Positions 1 through 9,356 are shown, counted from the stretch's first letter. The stretch: 64,000 nt of DNA from Terriglobia bacterium (GCA_020073445.1 JAIQFE010000009.1:1-64000), one strand, 5' to 3'. Made by a program: numbers and translations. The notes: generated by a model from the letters alone, not told the origin.

Positions 1-10
1 GTGTCGTTAG

Positions 11-52
11 CACGTTAGTTGTCCGGTGGAATTAGCACGTTAGTTGTCCGGT
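11..52 (+). repeat. IS left end: doubled CACGTTAGTTGTCCGGT motif
   Basis: The 17-base motif CACGTTAGTTGTCCGGT occurs at 11-27 and again at 36-52, 25 bp apart. The right end has the same core in inverted orientation at 1366-1382 and 1391-1402, also 25 bp apart. Such paired sites at each end are probably transposase-binding sites; this role is inferred. Confidence 0.7.
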
Positions 53-80
53 CCAGGCCGGGTGGGAGGAAGCTGGCGAG

Positions 81-1358
81 GTGGAGACACCGAGCCGAGC
101 AATACCCGCCCGAGAAACGGAGCGGATGATGAAGCTGCAAGACGTGATTCTGAAAGCGATGGCCAAGAGCCTGACCTGGATCGAGGCGGCCGAGATTGCC
201 GGAATGAGTGTCCGCAACATGCAGCGGATGCGGCAGCGGTACCAGGAGCATGGCTATGGCGGGCTGTTCGACCAGCGGCGCGGGAAACGCAGTTACCACC
301 GGGTGCCGATGGAGACCGCCGAACGGGTACTGGCCCTATACCGCGACCAGTACTTCGACCTGAACGTACGGCACTTCCACGAAAAGCTGAAGGAGGTGGA
401 AGGCATCCATCTCAGCTACAGCTGGGTGAAGCAGGCGCTGCAAGGCGCGGGTCTGGTGGCGCGCAAGAAGAAGCGAGGACCGCATCGGCGCAGAAGACCG
501 CGGCGGCCGTTGCCGGGGATGCTGCTGCACATCGATGGCAGCAAGCATCGTTGGTTTCAAGACGACCGCTACTACGACCTGATCGTGATTCTGGACGACG
601 CCACCAGCCGCATCTATTACGCCCAGTTAGTGGAAGAGGAATCGACGCGCACGGTGATGACGGCGCTGCGCGAAGTGATCGAGCGCGAAGGCCTGTTCTG
701 CGCCCTTTACAGCGATCGCGCCAGCCACTTCTTCGTCACAGCGAAGACCGGTGAGCCGGTCGATAAATCGCGGCTGACGCAGGTAGGGCGGGCGTTGAAG
801 GAACTGGGCGTGCAGATGATCCCGGCCTACTCGCCGCAAGCGCGCGGACGTAGCGAACGCAGCTTCGGCACCTGGCAGAGCCGCTTGCCGCAAGAACTTC
901 GGTTAGCCGCCATCACCACCGTCGAAGCCGCCAACCGCTTCCTGCGAGAACGCTACCTGATCGAGTTTAACGCCCGCTTCACCGTGAAAGCCGCCGAGCG
1001 CGGCACCGCCTTCCGCCGCTGCGGGCGCAGCGATCTGGACTGGATCTTCTCGATCCAAACCGAACGAGTCGTGAGCAAGGACAACACGGTGGCGATCCGG
1101 GACCAATGGTGGCAGCTCGACAAGACTCGTTGGCGGCATACACTGGCGGGCCAGACGGTCACCATCCATCAACATCTGGATGGCACCGTCTCGATCCGCT
1201 ACGGACCTCACGTGGTGGGCCGTGGAAAAGACGCTGCCGTGGAAAACCACGCACCGGTTTCCCACCGCAGCTTGGATCCGAAGCGGACCCACTTTTCCAC
1301 CGCCTCGACGACGATGAATCCTCTCTCTCCCAAGTCAAAGGCGAAGAGGGTAGCATGA
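81..1358 (+). CDS. ISNCY-family DDE transposase
   Basis: Catalyses transposition of the surrounding element. The 425-residue protein starts with a helix-turn-helix region (about residues 28-60, with EAAEIAGMSVRNMQRM), followed by a basic linker (KKKRGPHRRRRPRR, about 129-142) and an RNase H-like core. The likely catalytic acidic residues are D152 in LLHIDGSKHRWF, D212 in LYSDRASHFF and E259 in SPQARGRSERSFG. The GTG at 81 is preceded by a GGGAGG about 11 bases upstream; ATG at 126 is an alternative with ACGGAG before it. The reading frame is uninterrupted and both ends are present, so the element may be active. Assignment to ISNCY is by remembered sequence resemblance. Confidence 0.82.
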   Translation: METPSRAIPARETERMMKLQDVILKAMAKSLTWIEAAEIAGMSVRNMQRMRQRYQEHGYGGLFDQRRGKRSYHRVPMETAERVLALYRDQYFDLNVRHFHEKLKEVEGIHLSYSWVKQALQGAGLVARKKKRGPHRRRRPRRPLPGMLLHIDGSKHRWFQDDRYYDLIVILDDATSRIYYAQLVEEESTRTVMTALREVIEREGLFCALYSDRASHFFVTAKTGEPVDKSRLTQVGRALKELGVQMIPAYSPQARGRSERSFGTWQSRLPQELRLAAITTVEAANRFLRERYLIEFNARFTVKAAERGTAFRRCGRSDLDWIFSIQTERVVSKDNTVAIRDQWWQLDKTRWRHTLAGQTVTIHQHLDGTVSIRYGPHVVGRGKDAAVENHAPVSHRSLDPKRTHFSTASTTMNPLSPKSKAKRVA

Positions 1359-1365
1359 TTACCAG

Positions 1366-1402
1366 ACCGGACAACTAACGTGTCAATAAAACCGGACAAC
1401 TA
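1366..1402 (-). repeat. IS right end: doubled inverted core motif
   Basis: ACCGGACAACTAACGTG at 1366-1382 and ACCGGACAACTA at 1391-1402 are reverse complements of the left-end core. The spacing matches that of the left end, so the two ends are structurally symmetrical. Confidence 0.7.
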
Positions 1403-1444
1403 CAAAAGCTAACGACATGAGGGGTCTAGCGTTTGGCGGATTTC

Positions 1445-4156
1445 TTACGACGCCGTCAGAACGCCTTCGCCGACGCCGCCCGCAGCCTTTGGATCGACCA
1501 CCGGAAGCCATAGCTCGAACCAGAACGTCGACCCCTGGCCGGGGACGCTCGTAAGCCCTAAGTCGCCGCCCATCAGCTGCACCAGTTCCTTGCTGATCGC
1601 GAGGCCCAAGCCGGTGCCGCCGAAACGGCGAGTGATGGACGCGTCGGCCTGCGTGAATTTCCGGAAAAGCTGCTGCTGCACCTCTTCGGAGATGCCGATG
1701 CCGGTATCTTCGATTTGGAATCGGATGCGGGCTTTCCCGGCGCTCGATTCGGGGCAATGGACGCTTAGAGTGACTTTCCCTTCTGACGTAAATTTGACCG
1801 CGTTGCCCGCCAGGTTGAGGAGCACCTGCCGGAGCCTGCCCTCGTCGCCCAACAGCGTCCTGGGATTCAGCGGCGACCAGCGCAGCGCCAGCTCGATGTT
1901 CTTCTCGGCCGCCTGCGGCTTCAGCAGGTCGATCACGTTCGTTGCCACGGTCCCCAGATGGAACGGACGCGCCTCGACCTTCATACGTCCAGCCTCGATC
2001 TTCGAGAAATCCAGAACGTCGTTGAGCACACGCAGCAGAGACTCGGCCGAACTGTGGGCCGTGTCGGCGAACTCGCGCTGCTCGTCGTCCAGATCGCCGT
2101 CCCGCAGCAGGCTGAGCATCCCCAGGACCCCGTTCATCGGCGTCCGGATTTCGTGGCTCATGTTGGCCAGGAACTCGGACTTAGAACGGTTAGCGGCGTC
2201 CGCGGCGTGCAGGGCCTTGGCCAGGTCGCGGGTGCGCTCGTCGGCCAATGCGGATGCCCGATGCCCGGTGGATTGGAGGTTCACAACCAACCCGGCCAGC
2301 AGCAGCGAAAGAAGCGCGGTGCATCCGGCGGCCCACGCGGAGGGGGTTTTGCTCAAGTACGGGAACTTGGGCGTCCGGGTCCAGCCGAGCTTCCAGGTAC
2401 TTCCCGCGAGCTCCAATGTCGTCGTGCGTTCAGACTTCGGATCGCTTTCCGCCTGGCGGTCTGACGCGAACATCAGGTGTCCGGCCGGCGCGCCATCGTC
2501 GTAGACCCGTAATGTAACGAGATCCTGGACGTCGTCCAGGGTGGAACGGAAGAAAGCATCGGCCGTGAATGCCACTGCGGCCCATCCGATAAATCCGGCG
2601 CGATGTTCCGCCGCTGATGTGGATGCGTCGTTACGGTACACCGGAACAAACAGCATCAGGCCGTTTTGGGAATTCGGTCGCGCTTTGAACCTGACGGTTC
2701 TCGTCAAGGTCGCCATGCCGGTATCACGTGCACGCTCCGCCGCGCCTCTCCGAAGCTGTTCGGTGGCCACGTCGACGCCGAGAATAATGCCGGCGATGTG
2801 GGGCGGCTCGACGTAAGTCGTCACAAAATGCTCGCTGTTCGTTTCCAGAGTCGCCGCTGCATTTGAGATGGGCCAGACGTGAAAATCGGGGGAGCTCTCG
2901 CGCTGTTGCGTGGCGACAAAGCTGGCTAGTTGCGCCTGCGGCACCTGCTGGATGAACTCGACTGCGGTGGTTCCCGGATAGCGATCCAGCAGCCCGAGGC
3001 CGTTTATGTAGGTGTGCCAATTCCGCGAATTGGGATGCTCCGAGGCGGCCACGAAACCCCCTGCACCCCGGAGGGCATCCTCGTAGGTTGCCAGGCGGCT
3101 ATGCATTCGGCTCTCCACCGAACTCACCAGCTTGTCAAAACGCGCCTGATCGTACTCGACGCGGTCCCGATCGAGGGAAGCGTACAACCAGCCGCTCAGC
3201 ACCCATCCTGCTACCAGGACGGTTCCGGGCAATAATAAGCTGCCCGAGGATCGGAACGCGCCGACGGCCAGACCGGTCAACGAGACGGCCGCAAGAAACA
3301 AGTTCAAGTTCTGAAGGTTCTCATGGACCGTGCCGCCCGCAAACGCTCCGATGCCGACGTGCGTGGCCCACACTGCGGCGGATGCAATCACGAGCGCGCT
3401 CACGCGGGCCGCAGGAGGTCCCACCCAGGCCGCCGATGCCAGTATCAGGAGGAACACCGAGAATAGCAGCGAAGAAGCTTCAGGGCGGAAAAAGACGAAA
3501 TAGCATCCCGCGGCTACCACGCCGCTCAGCAGGATGATTTTGACAACCCCTTTTCGATCGCAGAACGCGACGCGTCCCGCCACACATTGGCCAATTCCCA
3601 GGAGGACCGGTGCCAGGATCAGTATGCCGAGCGCATCTCCGATGAACCAGCGGGTTGAAACCAGTTGCCACTGGCTGGCCGGGAAGGTGCGTCCCAGAAT
3701 CAGGATCCCCGTGCCCAAGGCCGCTGGCGCAAGGGGCGAAAGCAAAGCGGTTCCCGCGATGGCTGCGGTTTCCTCGAAGTGCCCCAGGGCTTTTCTCTTG
3801 GAGATCGTATTGAACAGCCAGACGCCGATCACGGGGCGCATTGCGTTCGCCAAGGACATTCCCAGATCCGGCGCCCAGGTCACGGAGCGACCGTGGATCG
3901 TCGTGAAGTAAGCTGCGAAGAGCACAGGCCAGAAGCGCGGTCCGAACACCAGCAGCACAACTAAGTCCAGTCCCGCGGATGGCCACACGGGCGTCAGCGT
4001 GGACCCGGAAAGCAACAGCCAGCCCAGCTGCGACAAAGCCAGATGCACGAAAAAGAGGGGAATGGCTACAGTGACGTAGGGAAGGTTTCGGACGGTCGAG
4101 CCGCTAAAGAGGCCCCCTTCGTCATGCCAAAACAGTCTTCGCAGCAACGTGGCCAT
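1445..4156 (-). CDS. MASE1-CHASE sensor histidine kinase
   Basis: Membrane sensor kinase of about 903 residues. The N-terminal third is a run of hydrophobic segments resembling MASE1 (about residues 10-310). A periplasmic CHASE-like domain follows (about 330-550, with YPGTTAVEFIQQVP), then another membrane segment. The HisKA dimerisation box is NMSHEIRTPMNG, with phosphoacceptor His near 668. The ATPase domain has an N box (VLLNLAGNAVKF), a G1 box (IEDTGIGIS) and a G2 box (RFGGTGLGLAISKEL). No receiver domain follows; the protein ends after FWFELWLPV plus a short tail. The ATG at 4156 is preferred, but a TTG at 4198 in the same frame would add 14 residues. The insertion sequence begins 28 bp past the stop, so the last residues or a former receiver domain could have been affected. 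The partner regulator is not in the window. Confidence 0.88.
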   Translation of the reverse strand: MATLLRRLFWHDEGGLFSGSTVRNLPYVTVAIPLFFVHLALSQLGWLLLSGSTLTPVWPSAGLDLVVLLVFGPRFWPVLFAAYFTTIHGRSVTWAPDLGMSLANAMRPVIGVWLFNTISKRKALGHFEETAAIAGTALLSPLAPAALGTGILILGRTFPASQWQLVSTRWFIGDALGILILAPVLLGIGQCVAGRVAFCDRKGVVKIILLSGVVAAGCYFVFFRPEASSLLFSVFLLILASAAWVGPPAARVSALVIASAAVWATHVGIGAFAGGTVHENLQNLNLFLAAVSLTGLAVGAFRSSGSLLLPGTVLVAGWVLSGWLYASLDRDRVEYDQARFDKLVSSVESRMHSRLATYEDALRGAGGFVAASEHPNSRNWHTYINGLGLLDRYPGTTAVEFIQQVPQAQLASFVATQQRESSPDFHVWPISNAAATLETNSEHFVTTYVEPPHIAGIILGVDVATEQLRRGAAERARDTGMATLTRTVRFKARPNSQNGLMLFVPVYRNDASTSAAEHRAGFIGWAAVAFTADAFFRSTLDDVQDLVTLRVYDDGAPAGHLMFASDRQAESDPKSERTTTLELAGSTWKLGWTRTPKFPYLSKTPSAWAAGCTALLSLLLAGLVVNLQSTGHRASALADERTRDLAKALHAADAANRSKSEFLANMSHEIRTPMNGVLGMLSLLRDGDLDDEQREFADTAHSSAESLLRVLNDVLDFSKIEAGRMKVEARPFHLGTVATNVIDLLKPQAAEKNIELALRWSPLNPRTLLGDEGRLRQVLLNLAGNAVKFTSEGKVTLSVHCPESSAGKARIRFQIEDTGIGISEEVQQQLFRKFTQADASITRRFGGTGLGLAISKELVQLMGGDLGLTSVPGQGSTFWFELWLPVVDPKAAGGVGEGVLTAS

Positions 4157-4267
4157 AGGTAGACAGTTATAGTTCGGCCGCTGTTCGCTTCCGAACAATT
4201 GGTTATTGCGCTTACGTACTGTTTTTGTCCGGTACTACAGCTAAGGCGTTCGCCCTATGGCCGCTAC

Positions 4268-5245
4268 CTATGCGACTGGCGGCGGCGGGGGAGCCTGCGG
4301 AGGCCGATTCGGACTGGGCTGGCCGGGGGCATGTCCCGCGCGAATGACGCTCATCGCCGCCCCGATCATGCTGGCGACGTCCGTCAAGTTGGCCGGTACG
4401 ATCAGCGTGTTCCCCTGCTTCGCCAGGTTGCCGAACTGGTTGATGTACTGCTCGGCGACGCGGAGCTGAACAGCCTCGAATCCGCCCGGGGCCAGGATGG
4501 CTTCGGCCACTTGCCGGATGCCCGACCCGGTCGCGTTGGCGACGGTCATGATGGCCGATCCCTGTCCTTCGGCCTCATTGATCTGCTGCTGTTTGCGAGC
4601 TTCGGACGCCTTGATCACCTGCTGCTTTTCGCCTTCCGCCTTGTTGATGGCGGCGTCGCGGACGCCTTCCGACGTCAGCACGATGGCGCGTTTTTCGCGT
4701 TCGGCGCGCATCTGCTTTTCCATGGCGGCTAGAATGTCTTGCGGCGGCGTGATGTTCTTGATCTCGTAGCGTAGAACCTTGACGCCCCAGGCTTCCGAAG
4801 CCTTGTCGACCTCGTTTACAACTTGTGTGTTAATGGTGGCCCGTTCCTCGAAGGTCTTATCCAGATCGATCTTGCCGATCTCGCTGCGCAACGTTGTCTG
4901 GCAGAGCTGAACAATCGCGAAGCGGTAATCGGTGATCCCATAGGATGCGCGTTCCGGATTCAGCACCTTCAGATACAGGACGCCGTCCACGCCTACCTGA
5001 ACGTTGTCCCGCGTGATGCAGACCTGCTCGGGGATATCGTAAGTCTGCTCTTTGAGGGAGTGCCGGTAACGGATCACGTCGACGAATGGAGTCAGCACGT
5101 GGAATCCCGCGCCCAGGGTCCCGCTATAGGTTCCCAGCCGCTCCACCACGAACGCGTTCTGCTGCGGAACCACGACGGCCGTCTTCACCAGGATGATGAT
5201 TACCAACAGTGCCAGAACCGCCACTACGAGAATCAGTGGATCCAT
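4268..5245 (-). CDS. SPFH/stomatin-like (paraslipin, QmcA type) membrane protein
   Basis: A 325-residue protein with one N-terminal membrane anchor (residues 3-27, LILVVAVLALLVIIILV). An SPFH/band-7 domain follows (about 28-200, starting VVPQQNAFVVERLG and including NITPPQDILAAMEKQ), then a long Ala/Glu/Lys-rich coiled coil (about 185-245, AEGEKQQVIKASEARKQQ) and a Pro-rich tail (PPQAPPPPPVA). Such proteins form ring-like oligomers in the inner membrane that organise lipid domains and membrane proteases. It lies 12 bp downstream of an NfeD-like gene on the same strand, the standard SPFH/NfeD pairing. The family is clear; the specific client is unknown. Confidence 0.93.
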   Translation of the reverse strand: MDPLILVVAVLALLVIIILVKTAVVVPQQNAFVVERLGTYSGTLGAGFHVLTPFVDVIRYRHSLKEQTYDIPEQVCITRDNVQVGVDGVLYLKVLNPERASYGITDYRFAIVQLCQTTLRSEIGKIDLDKTFEERATINTQVVNEVDKASEAWGVKVLRYEIKNITPPQDILAAMEKQMRAEREKRAIVLTSEGVRDAAINKAEGEKQQVIKASEARKQQQINEAEGQGSAIMTVANATGSGIRQVAEAILAPGGFEAVQLRVAEQYINQFGNLAKQGNTLIVPANLTDVASMIGAAMSVIRAGHAPGQPSPNRPPQAPPPPPVA

Positions 5246-5257
5246 GCGAGTCTCCCT

Positions 5258-5692
5258 TTAATTCCGAACGTACAGCGTGAGCCCTTCCACGCGCTCGACC
5301 TTGGGACGCGCCGAGCGTTGGATGGGCTGATCTCCGGTATTTTGCGCGGTCCAGGACGCGCCGCGCAACTCGACTTTTCCGATGGCTCCCGCGGCGATGT
5401 CCTCGAGCGCGAGAGCGGTCTCGCCGACCAGGGAGTCCACTTTGTGGCCATGTTTCACGTTGAGCTTGAACTTCTCCATCAGCGGCTTGCGGAAGTACGC
5501 CACCGAGACGGCCGAGAAAACGGAGAAGAGCAGCCAGGGCGCCCAACCCGGAAGATCCGGGGCAATCCAGAACACCAATCCGGTCAGCAGGCCGGAGATT
5601 CCCAGGAACATGAAGAAGAAGGTGCCCGGCGTGATCATCTCGCACGCCAGCAGCACCAGCCCGACGATCATCCACATCCACCAGGTCAGCAT
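5258..5692 (-). CDS. NfeD-like membrane protein
   Basis: A 144-residue short-form NfeD. Two or three membrane segments (about residues 5-75, with WMWMIVGLVLLACEMITPG and FLGISGLLTGLVFWIAP) precede a C-terminal OB-fold region (about 85-144). The latter includes DSLVGETALALEDIAAGAIG and GKVELRGASW, typical of NfeD C-terminal domains. It lacks the N-terminal serine protease domain of long NfeDs. It is the promoter-proximal gene of a two-gene operon with the SPFH protein, and the two families are known to work together in membrane microdomains. Confidence 0.9.
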   Translation of the reverse strand: MLTWWMWMIVGLVLLACEMITPGTFFFMFLGISGLLTGLVFWIAPDLPGWAPWLLFSVFSAVSVAYFRKPLMEKFKLNVKHGHKVDSLVGETALALEDIAAGAIGKVELRGASWTAQNTGDQPIQRSARPKVERVEGLTLYVRN

Positions 5693-5802
5693 TGGTTTCT
5701 TGGGGTTGGCCCGACGGAGCTATTGTGTCACGCTTTTAAGTAGCCATGCCGTGCCCGATTCCGGCGGGAGCGCGGCAAAATGAACCGTGCCATAGCTGGA
5801 TG

Positions 5803-5808
5803 TATAAT
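5803..5808 (+). promoter_or_regulatory. -10 element (TATAAT) for the 5846-7657 pair
   Basis: A perfect TATAAT lies 38 bp before the ATG at 5846, giving a predicted leader of about 30 nt. No good -35 is visible at 17 bp upstream (ATGAAC), so the assignment rests on the -10 and its position in the divergent gap. Confidence 0.5.
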
Positions 5809-5845
5809 CGAGCGACCAGGAAGTAAAGACGGAGATTCCCGGTTT

Positions 5846-6283
5846 ATGGCCACAGTCGAAAAGCCGCGTGTCGAATACCCCCTTGCCACCAAGGCCGGAG
5901 TCCTTGTCGCCGCAGTGCTCGCGCTGTGGGGGGTGCTCGAGTATTTCGGATTCGAAGGGCCCTATCAGGAGCAGTACCGGGATCCGTATCAGATCGCCGC
6001 GCAATCAGCCAGGCTCGAAGGGTTGCGCCAAGCGGTAGCCTCGGACGCGGTCCTCGGCTATCTCACCGATGCCGCTCCCGGCAGCGAGGTCTCCGACTCC
6101 ATGTTCCTGGCTGCTCAGTACACCTTGGCGCCTCGCCTCCTCGACAAGAAAACCAAATACCGGCAGGTGGTGGGCAACTTCACCCGCCCGGCCGATTTCG
6201 CAGCGATCGGCCGCCAGTACGGGCTCAGTCTGGAGCGCGACTTCGGAAACGGCGTCGTACTTTACCGGGGTGACGCCCGCTAG
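5846..6283 (+). CDS. Membrane-anchored protein of unknown function
   Basis: About 145 residues, one N-terminal membrane helix (about residues 18-38, AGVLVAAVLALWGVLEYFG), then a soluble region beginning EGPYQEQYRDPYQIAAQSAR that ends in GVVLYRGDAR. The ATG at 5846 was chosen because an in-frame upstream start would lie before the predicted transcript start. Its TAG stop is immediately followed by the ATG of the next gene, which indicates translational coupling with the GT-C-like membrane protein. I do not recognise the family; a role as accessory subunit of that protein is inference. Confidence 0.7.
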   Translation: MATVEKPRVEYPLATKAGVLVAAVLALWGVLEYFGFEGPYQEQYRDPYQIAAQSARLEGLRQAVASDAVLGYLTDAAPGSEVSDSMFLAAQYTLAPRLLDKKTKYRQVVGNFTRPADFAAIGRQYGLSLERDFGNGVVLYRGDAR

Positions 6284-7657
6284 ATGGCCGGCCTCCTCGC
6301 GATTCTCTTGGCCGTAGCGCTCGGCTGCGCGTTAGTTTTGCGGTTCGCAAATCTGACCGGCCTGCAGCCCCGCTGGGCCGCGGCGCTGGTGATCTTTGGC
6401 TCCGGCACTGCTCTGGGTATCGGGCTAACGTCCATCCTGTTTCTGGTGACGCTGCTGCTGATTCCCGGATTGCCGGGCTTGGCCATCTGGGTGGAAATCG
6501 GCATCCTCGCCTGGCTCTCCTACGATCGGTTCCGCCATCCCAGCTCCGCCGCACCCACTGAACCCCCGCGTCCGTTTCCCTGGAATTTAATGCTCATGGG
6601 TGCGCTGATCCTGGCCTTGATGCTGGTCATCGCCGCAATGAGCAGGGCTTGGGAGAACAATCCGCAAGGCGGCTGGGATGCCTGGGCAATTTGGAACCTT
6701 CGCGCGCGGTTCCTGGCGGCGGGAGGTAGTCTCGCGCACCGCGCTTGGTCGCCCCTGCTAGGTGCCACCCATCCGGAGTACCCCCTGTTGATCTCGGCTT
6801 TTGTGGCTCGCGCGTGGACTTACAGTCACACCCAGTCGGCCGTAGTGCCCATTGCCGTCTCCTGCCTCTTCTTTCTGGCTCTGATTTCGCTTGCCGCCGG
6901 CGGCGTGGCAGCTTGGCGTAGCGGTCCGCTGGGCTTGCTGCTGGGCCTCTCTTTGGCCGCGACGCCGACGCTGGTGCACGTGGTCCCGGACCAATACGCA
7001 GACGTTCCTCTGGCTTGCTACTTCACGGGAGCCCTCATCCTGGCGTTGCTGGAGCGTCCCGTGCTTGCCGGGCTCCTGGCGGGGCTAGCAGCCTGGACGA
7101 AGGATGAAGGTCTACTATTTTTGGCAGTCTTCCTGGCCGCAGCCACAGTATTCAGAAGGCCACAGCTTTTGAGACTGCTGGCAGGCTCCGCTCTTGGAGG
7201 AGGAATGGCCTTTTTTTTCAAAACGGTCCTGGCGCGCGGCAACGCCTCGCTGTTGAGCGCTAGTCTGCCGCTTTTGGGTCCTCACCTCTCCGACCCCGAT
7301 CGTTACCGCCAAGTGATCGTCGCCATGGGCACCCAGCTCACCAACATGGCTGCAGGATGGTACCACCCGATCTTGCCCGCGTTATCGCTTGCCATCGCGC
7401 TGAGATTCGATATCCAGCGCCGCCGCGACGTGCTGTTTTGCTCTACCGTGGCGTTACTTCTCCTGATCGGATACTTCGCCGTATACATCATCACTCCAAA
7501 TGATCTGGCCTGGCAGCTACAGACTTCGCTCAGCCGGCTATACGTGCAGTTCTGGCCCGTCCTCCTATTGGCGATCTGGACAACGCTTCGCGCCCCGGAG
7601 TCCGCCGCAATCGTCCACGTTGAAACTCCCAAAGCGCGTAAAAGGGCCAAGGCCTAA
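6284..7657 (+). CDS. Polytopic membrane protein, GT-C glycosyltransferase-like
   Basis: A 457-residue protein with roughly ten to twelve hydrophobic segments. After the third or fourth segment comes GGWDAWAIWNLRARFL, an acidic extracytoplasmic loop of the kind that holds the catalytic Asp in GT-C (PMT/ArnT) enzymes. ATHPEYPLL and the DQYADVPLACYF loop are also typical. The C-terminus is basic (KARKRAKA). GT-C enzymes transfer sugars from lipid-linked donors outside the membrane. The gene abuts the upstream coupled gene and converges with a second GT-C-like gene. Family membership is inferred from topology and loop motifs, so substrate is unknown. Confidence 0.72.
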   Translation: MAGLLAILLAVALGCALVLRFANLTGLQPRWAAALVIFGSGTALGIGLTSILFLVTLLLIPGLPGLAIWVEIGILAWLSYDRFRHPSSAAPTEPPRPFPWNLMLMGALILALMLVIAAMSRAWENNPQGGWDAWAIWNLRARFLAAGGSLAHRAWSPLLGATHPEYPLLISAFVARAWTYSHTQSAVVPIAVSCLFFLALISLAAGGVAAWRSGPLGLLLGLSLAATPTLVHVVPDQYADVPLACYFTGALILALLERPVLAGLLAGLAAWTKDEGLLFLAVFLAAATVFRRPQLLRLLAGSALGGGMAFFFKTVLARGNASLLSASLPLLGPHLSDPDRYRQVIVAMGTQLTNMAAGWYHPILPALSLAIALRFDIQRRRDVLFCSTVALLLLIGYFAVYIITPNDLAWQLQTSLSRLYVQFWPVLLLAIWTTLRAPESAAIVHVETPKARKRAKA

Positions 7658-7676
7658 GGGCTGTGCAGGGTTATCG

Positions 7677-9356
7677 CTAAGGAGCGAAATAGAACAGCAG
7701 GATTCCGCGTCCCACACGTTCCACCGGTACTAGCTGTTCCGGCCAGAACTCAAAGCCCCGATCGTAAACGTAGCGCTCACCGCCCCACAATCCGTACATC
7801 ATGGGAGTCACGCTCACCGCGTTCCAACCCGGCCTGGGTCCATTTACATCCAAGGGTTGGATGGGTGGAAAGCCAAAGAACTTTGGAAGATCCCCGGGAG
7901 CATACTGGTTGAAATACACTTCCTTCGCTCCAACGTCCTTCAGCCTTTTGGCCAGCCGCTTCACATCCTGGCTCCAATCGAGATCGGAATCCACCAGAAC
8001 GGTTTCGGGCTTATCTCCGGCGAGAAAATTGAAATACGCCAGATAATCGGGATGCGCCGCCGATGATGTGATCGGAGCCAGCAGAAGTAGCGCCACGGCA
8101 TATGGAGCAACTTTCCATTTGCTGAGGCGCTGCGGCAGCCATACCGCGGCGCAGCCGCCCGCGACGGCAAACGCGACCACAACGGGCAGCACGTGCCTGG
8201 TCCCAATCTTGATCTGGGTGAAGAAGGAGGCGAAGATCAGGATCCCCAGCACCGTGCTGGGCATGATCCATCCTCGGGTGCCCGCCAGCTTTCGCGAAAA
8301 TAACAACCCGAGCCCCACGAGTCCGAGCACCAGGATAGGCAGCGGCGTCTTCACCCCCAGCGCGATCACGTAAAAGTACGGCCAGCCTACCGTATTCGGC
8401 ACGCCCAACAGGTAGGTCAGGTGACCGTTCTCATTGTGCTTTTGCACTTCCTCGATTCCCTTGAACAGCTCCGGCGCGGGAACGAAAAATGAGAATGCCG
8501 CCGTTCTTCCAAACGAAAAACGATACCCTGCCCAGATCACTACAACCGCGATCAGGGCCGCGCAGAGTGCCTGAATCCCGCGCATCCGCACCAACTTGAG
8601 TATCTTCTGGAGCGACGGCCGTTCGGAGATCCACCAGATCACCAATGCCACTACCGCCACGGACGGCAAGAACGCCAGAGTCGAAAACTTCGCCAACACT
8701 GCCAGCCCCAGGGATGCTCCGAAACTCGCGGCGCGCCGCCACACCGGTTCTTCCAACCATCGCCAGCCCGTGTAGATGGCCAATAAAAGCATGGCGGTCA
8801 AACCCATGTCCGTGGTGGCGAGTCCGGCGTGCGCCAGGATGCTGGGCGTCATCGTCGCCAGGAAAACAGCCAGCACGGCCGCTGCGGTTCGTCCTGAAAT
8901 CCAGCGGGTGCAGGCGAACACAATCCAGCAGGTGATCCAGAAAAAAGGAAGAACGCCCGCCCGCGCCAGTGCTAACGTGGAATCCGGCTTTCCGTCATTG
9001 AACAGGATCGCCAAGCCCTCATCCCACATCCCTTCTTTTTTCCATCCGTGTGCGCCCGCGAGTTTGGGCAGAATCGCAGTCATCACCCGGGCTAAAGGGG
9101 GATGTTGGGCCTCATAAGTATAGGTATGCCTTTCCAGCCACTCCATGCCGCACGCGATGTGAGCGGGCTCATCAAAGGTGTAGCTGAGCGTGTTGTAGGT
9201 GGAAACGATGCGGATCGTAGCGATCAACACTAACGCCACGGAAAGCCATGTGCCTCGCTGATCCAGGAAGGATTCGAATCGCGCCCAAACCGTGGGGCGA
9301 ATAGGCTCCGGGGCTGCCTCCTGAGGGCGTGGGGCTGGTTTAGCCCGCTTCTTCAC
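7677..9356 (-). CDS. Glycosyltransferase family 39-like (PMT/ArnT) membrane protein
   Basis: A 559-residue polytopic protein. After the first membrane helix is the loop SYTFDEPAHIACGMEWLERH, containing the Asp-Glu pair expected for a GT-C catalytic loop, and AQHPPLARVM, a second conserved loop. Further motifs are GLATTDMGLTAMLLLAIY and GTRHVLPVVVAFAV. The C-terminal extramembrane part (about residues 430-559) contains VLVDSDLDWSQDVKRLAKRL, often found in this family. Likely role: transfer of a sugar from a polyprenyl-phosphate donor in the periplasm. It converges with the other GT-C-like gene (20 bp between stops). Confidence 0.85.
   Translation of the reverse strand: MKKRAKPAPRPQEAAPEPIRPTVWARFESFLDQRGTWLSVALVLIATIRIVSTYNTLSYTFDEPAHIACGMEWLERHTYTYEAQHPPLARVMTAILPKLAGAHGWKKEGMWDEGLAILFNDGKPDSTLALARAGVLPFFWITCWIVFACTRWISGRTAAAVLAVFLATMTPSILAHAGLATTDMGLTAMLLLAIYTGWRWLEEPVWRRAASFGASLGLAVLAKFSTLAFLPSVAVVALVIWWISERPSLQKILKLVRMRGIQALCAALIAVVVIWAGYRFSFGRTAAFSFFVPAPELFKGIEEVQKHNENGHLTYLLGVPNTVGWPYFYVIALGVKTPLPILVLGLVGLGLLFSRKLAGTRGWIMPSTVLGILIFASFFTQIKIGTRHVLPVVVAFAVAGGCAAVWLPQRLSKWKVAPYAVALLLLAPITSSAAHPDYLAYFNFLAGDKPETVLVDSDLDWSQDVKRLAKRLKDVGAKEVYFNQYAPGDLPKFFGFPPIQPLDVNGPRPGWNAVSVTPMMYGLWGGERYVYDRGFEFWPEQLVPVERVGRGILLFYFAP

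Larger units (their letters stand above)
2..1417 (+). mobile_element. ISNCY-type insertion sequence, apparently complete
   Basis: A 1.4-kb element with one DDE transposase gene. Its outer tips are inverted: TGTCGTTAGC at 2-11 and its reverse complement at 1408-1417. Inside each tip are two copies of a TAGTTGTCCGGT core. The left copies lie at 11-27 and 35-52, and the right copies, in opposite orientation, at 1366-1382 and 1391-1402. Only one base of left flank is inside the window, so a target duplication cannot be tested. The right tip is 28 bp from the stop codon of the histidine kinase gene. The family name is inferred from the transposase; the end structure is read directly. Confidence 0.8.
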
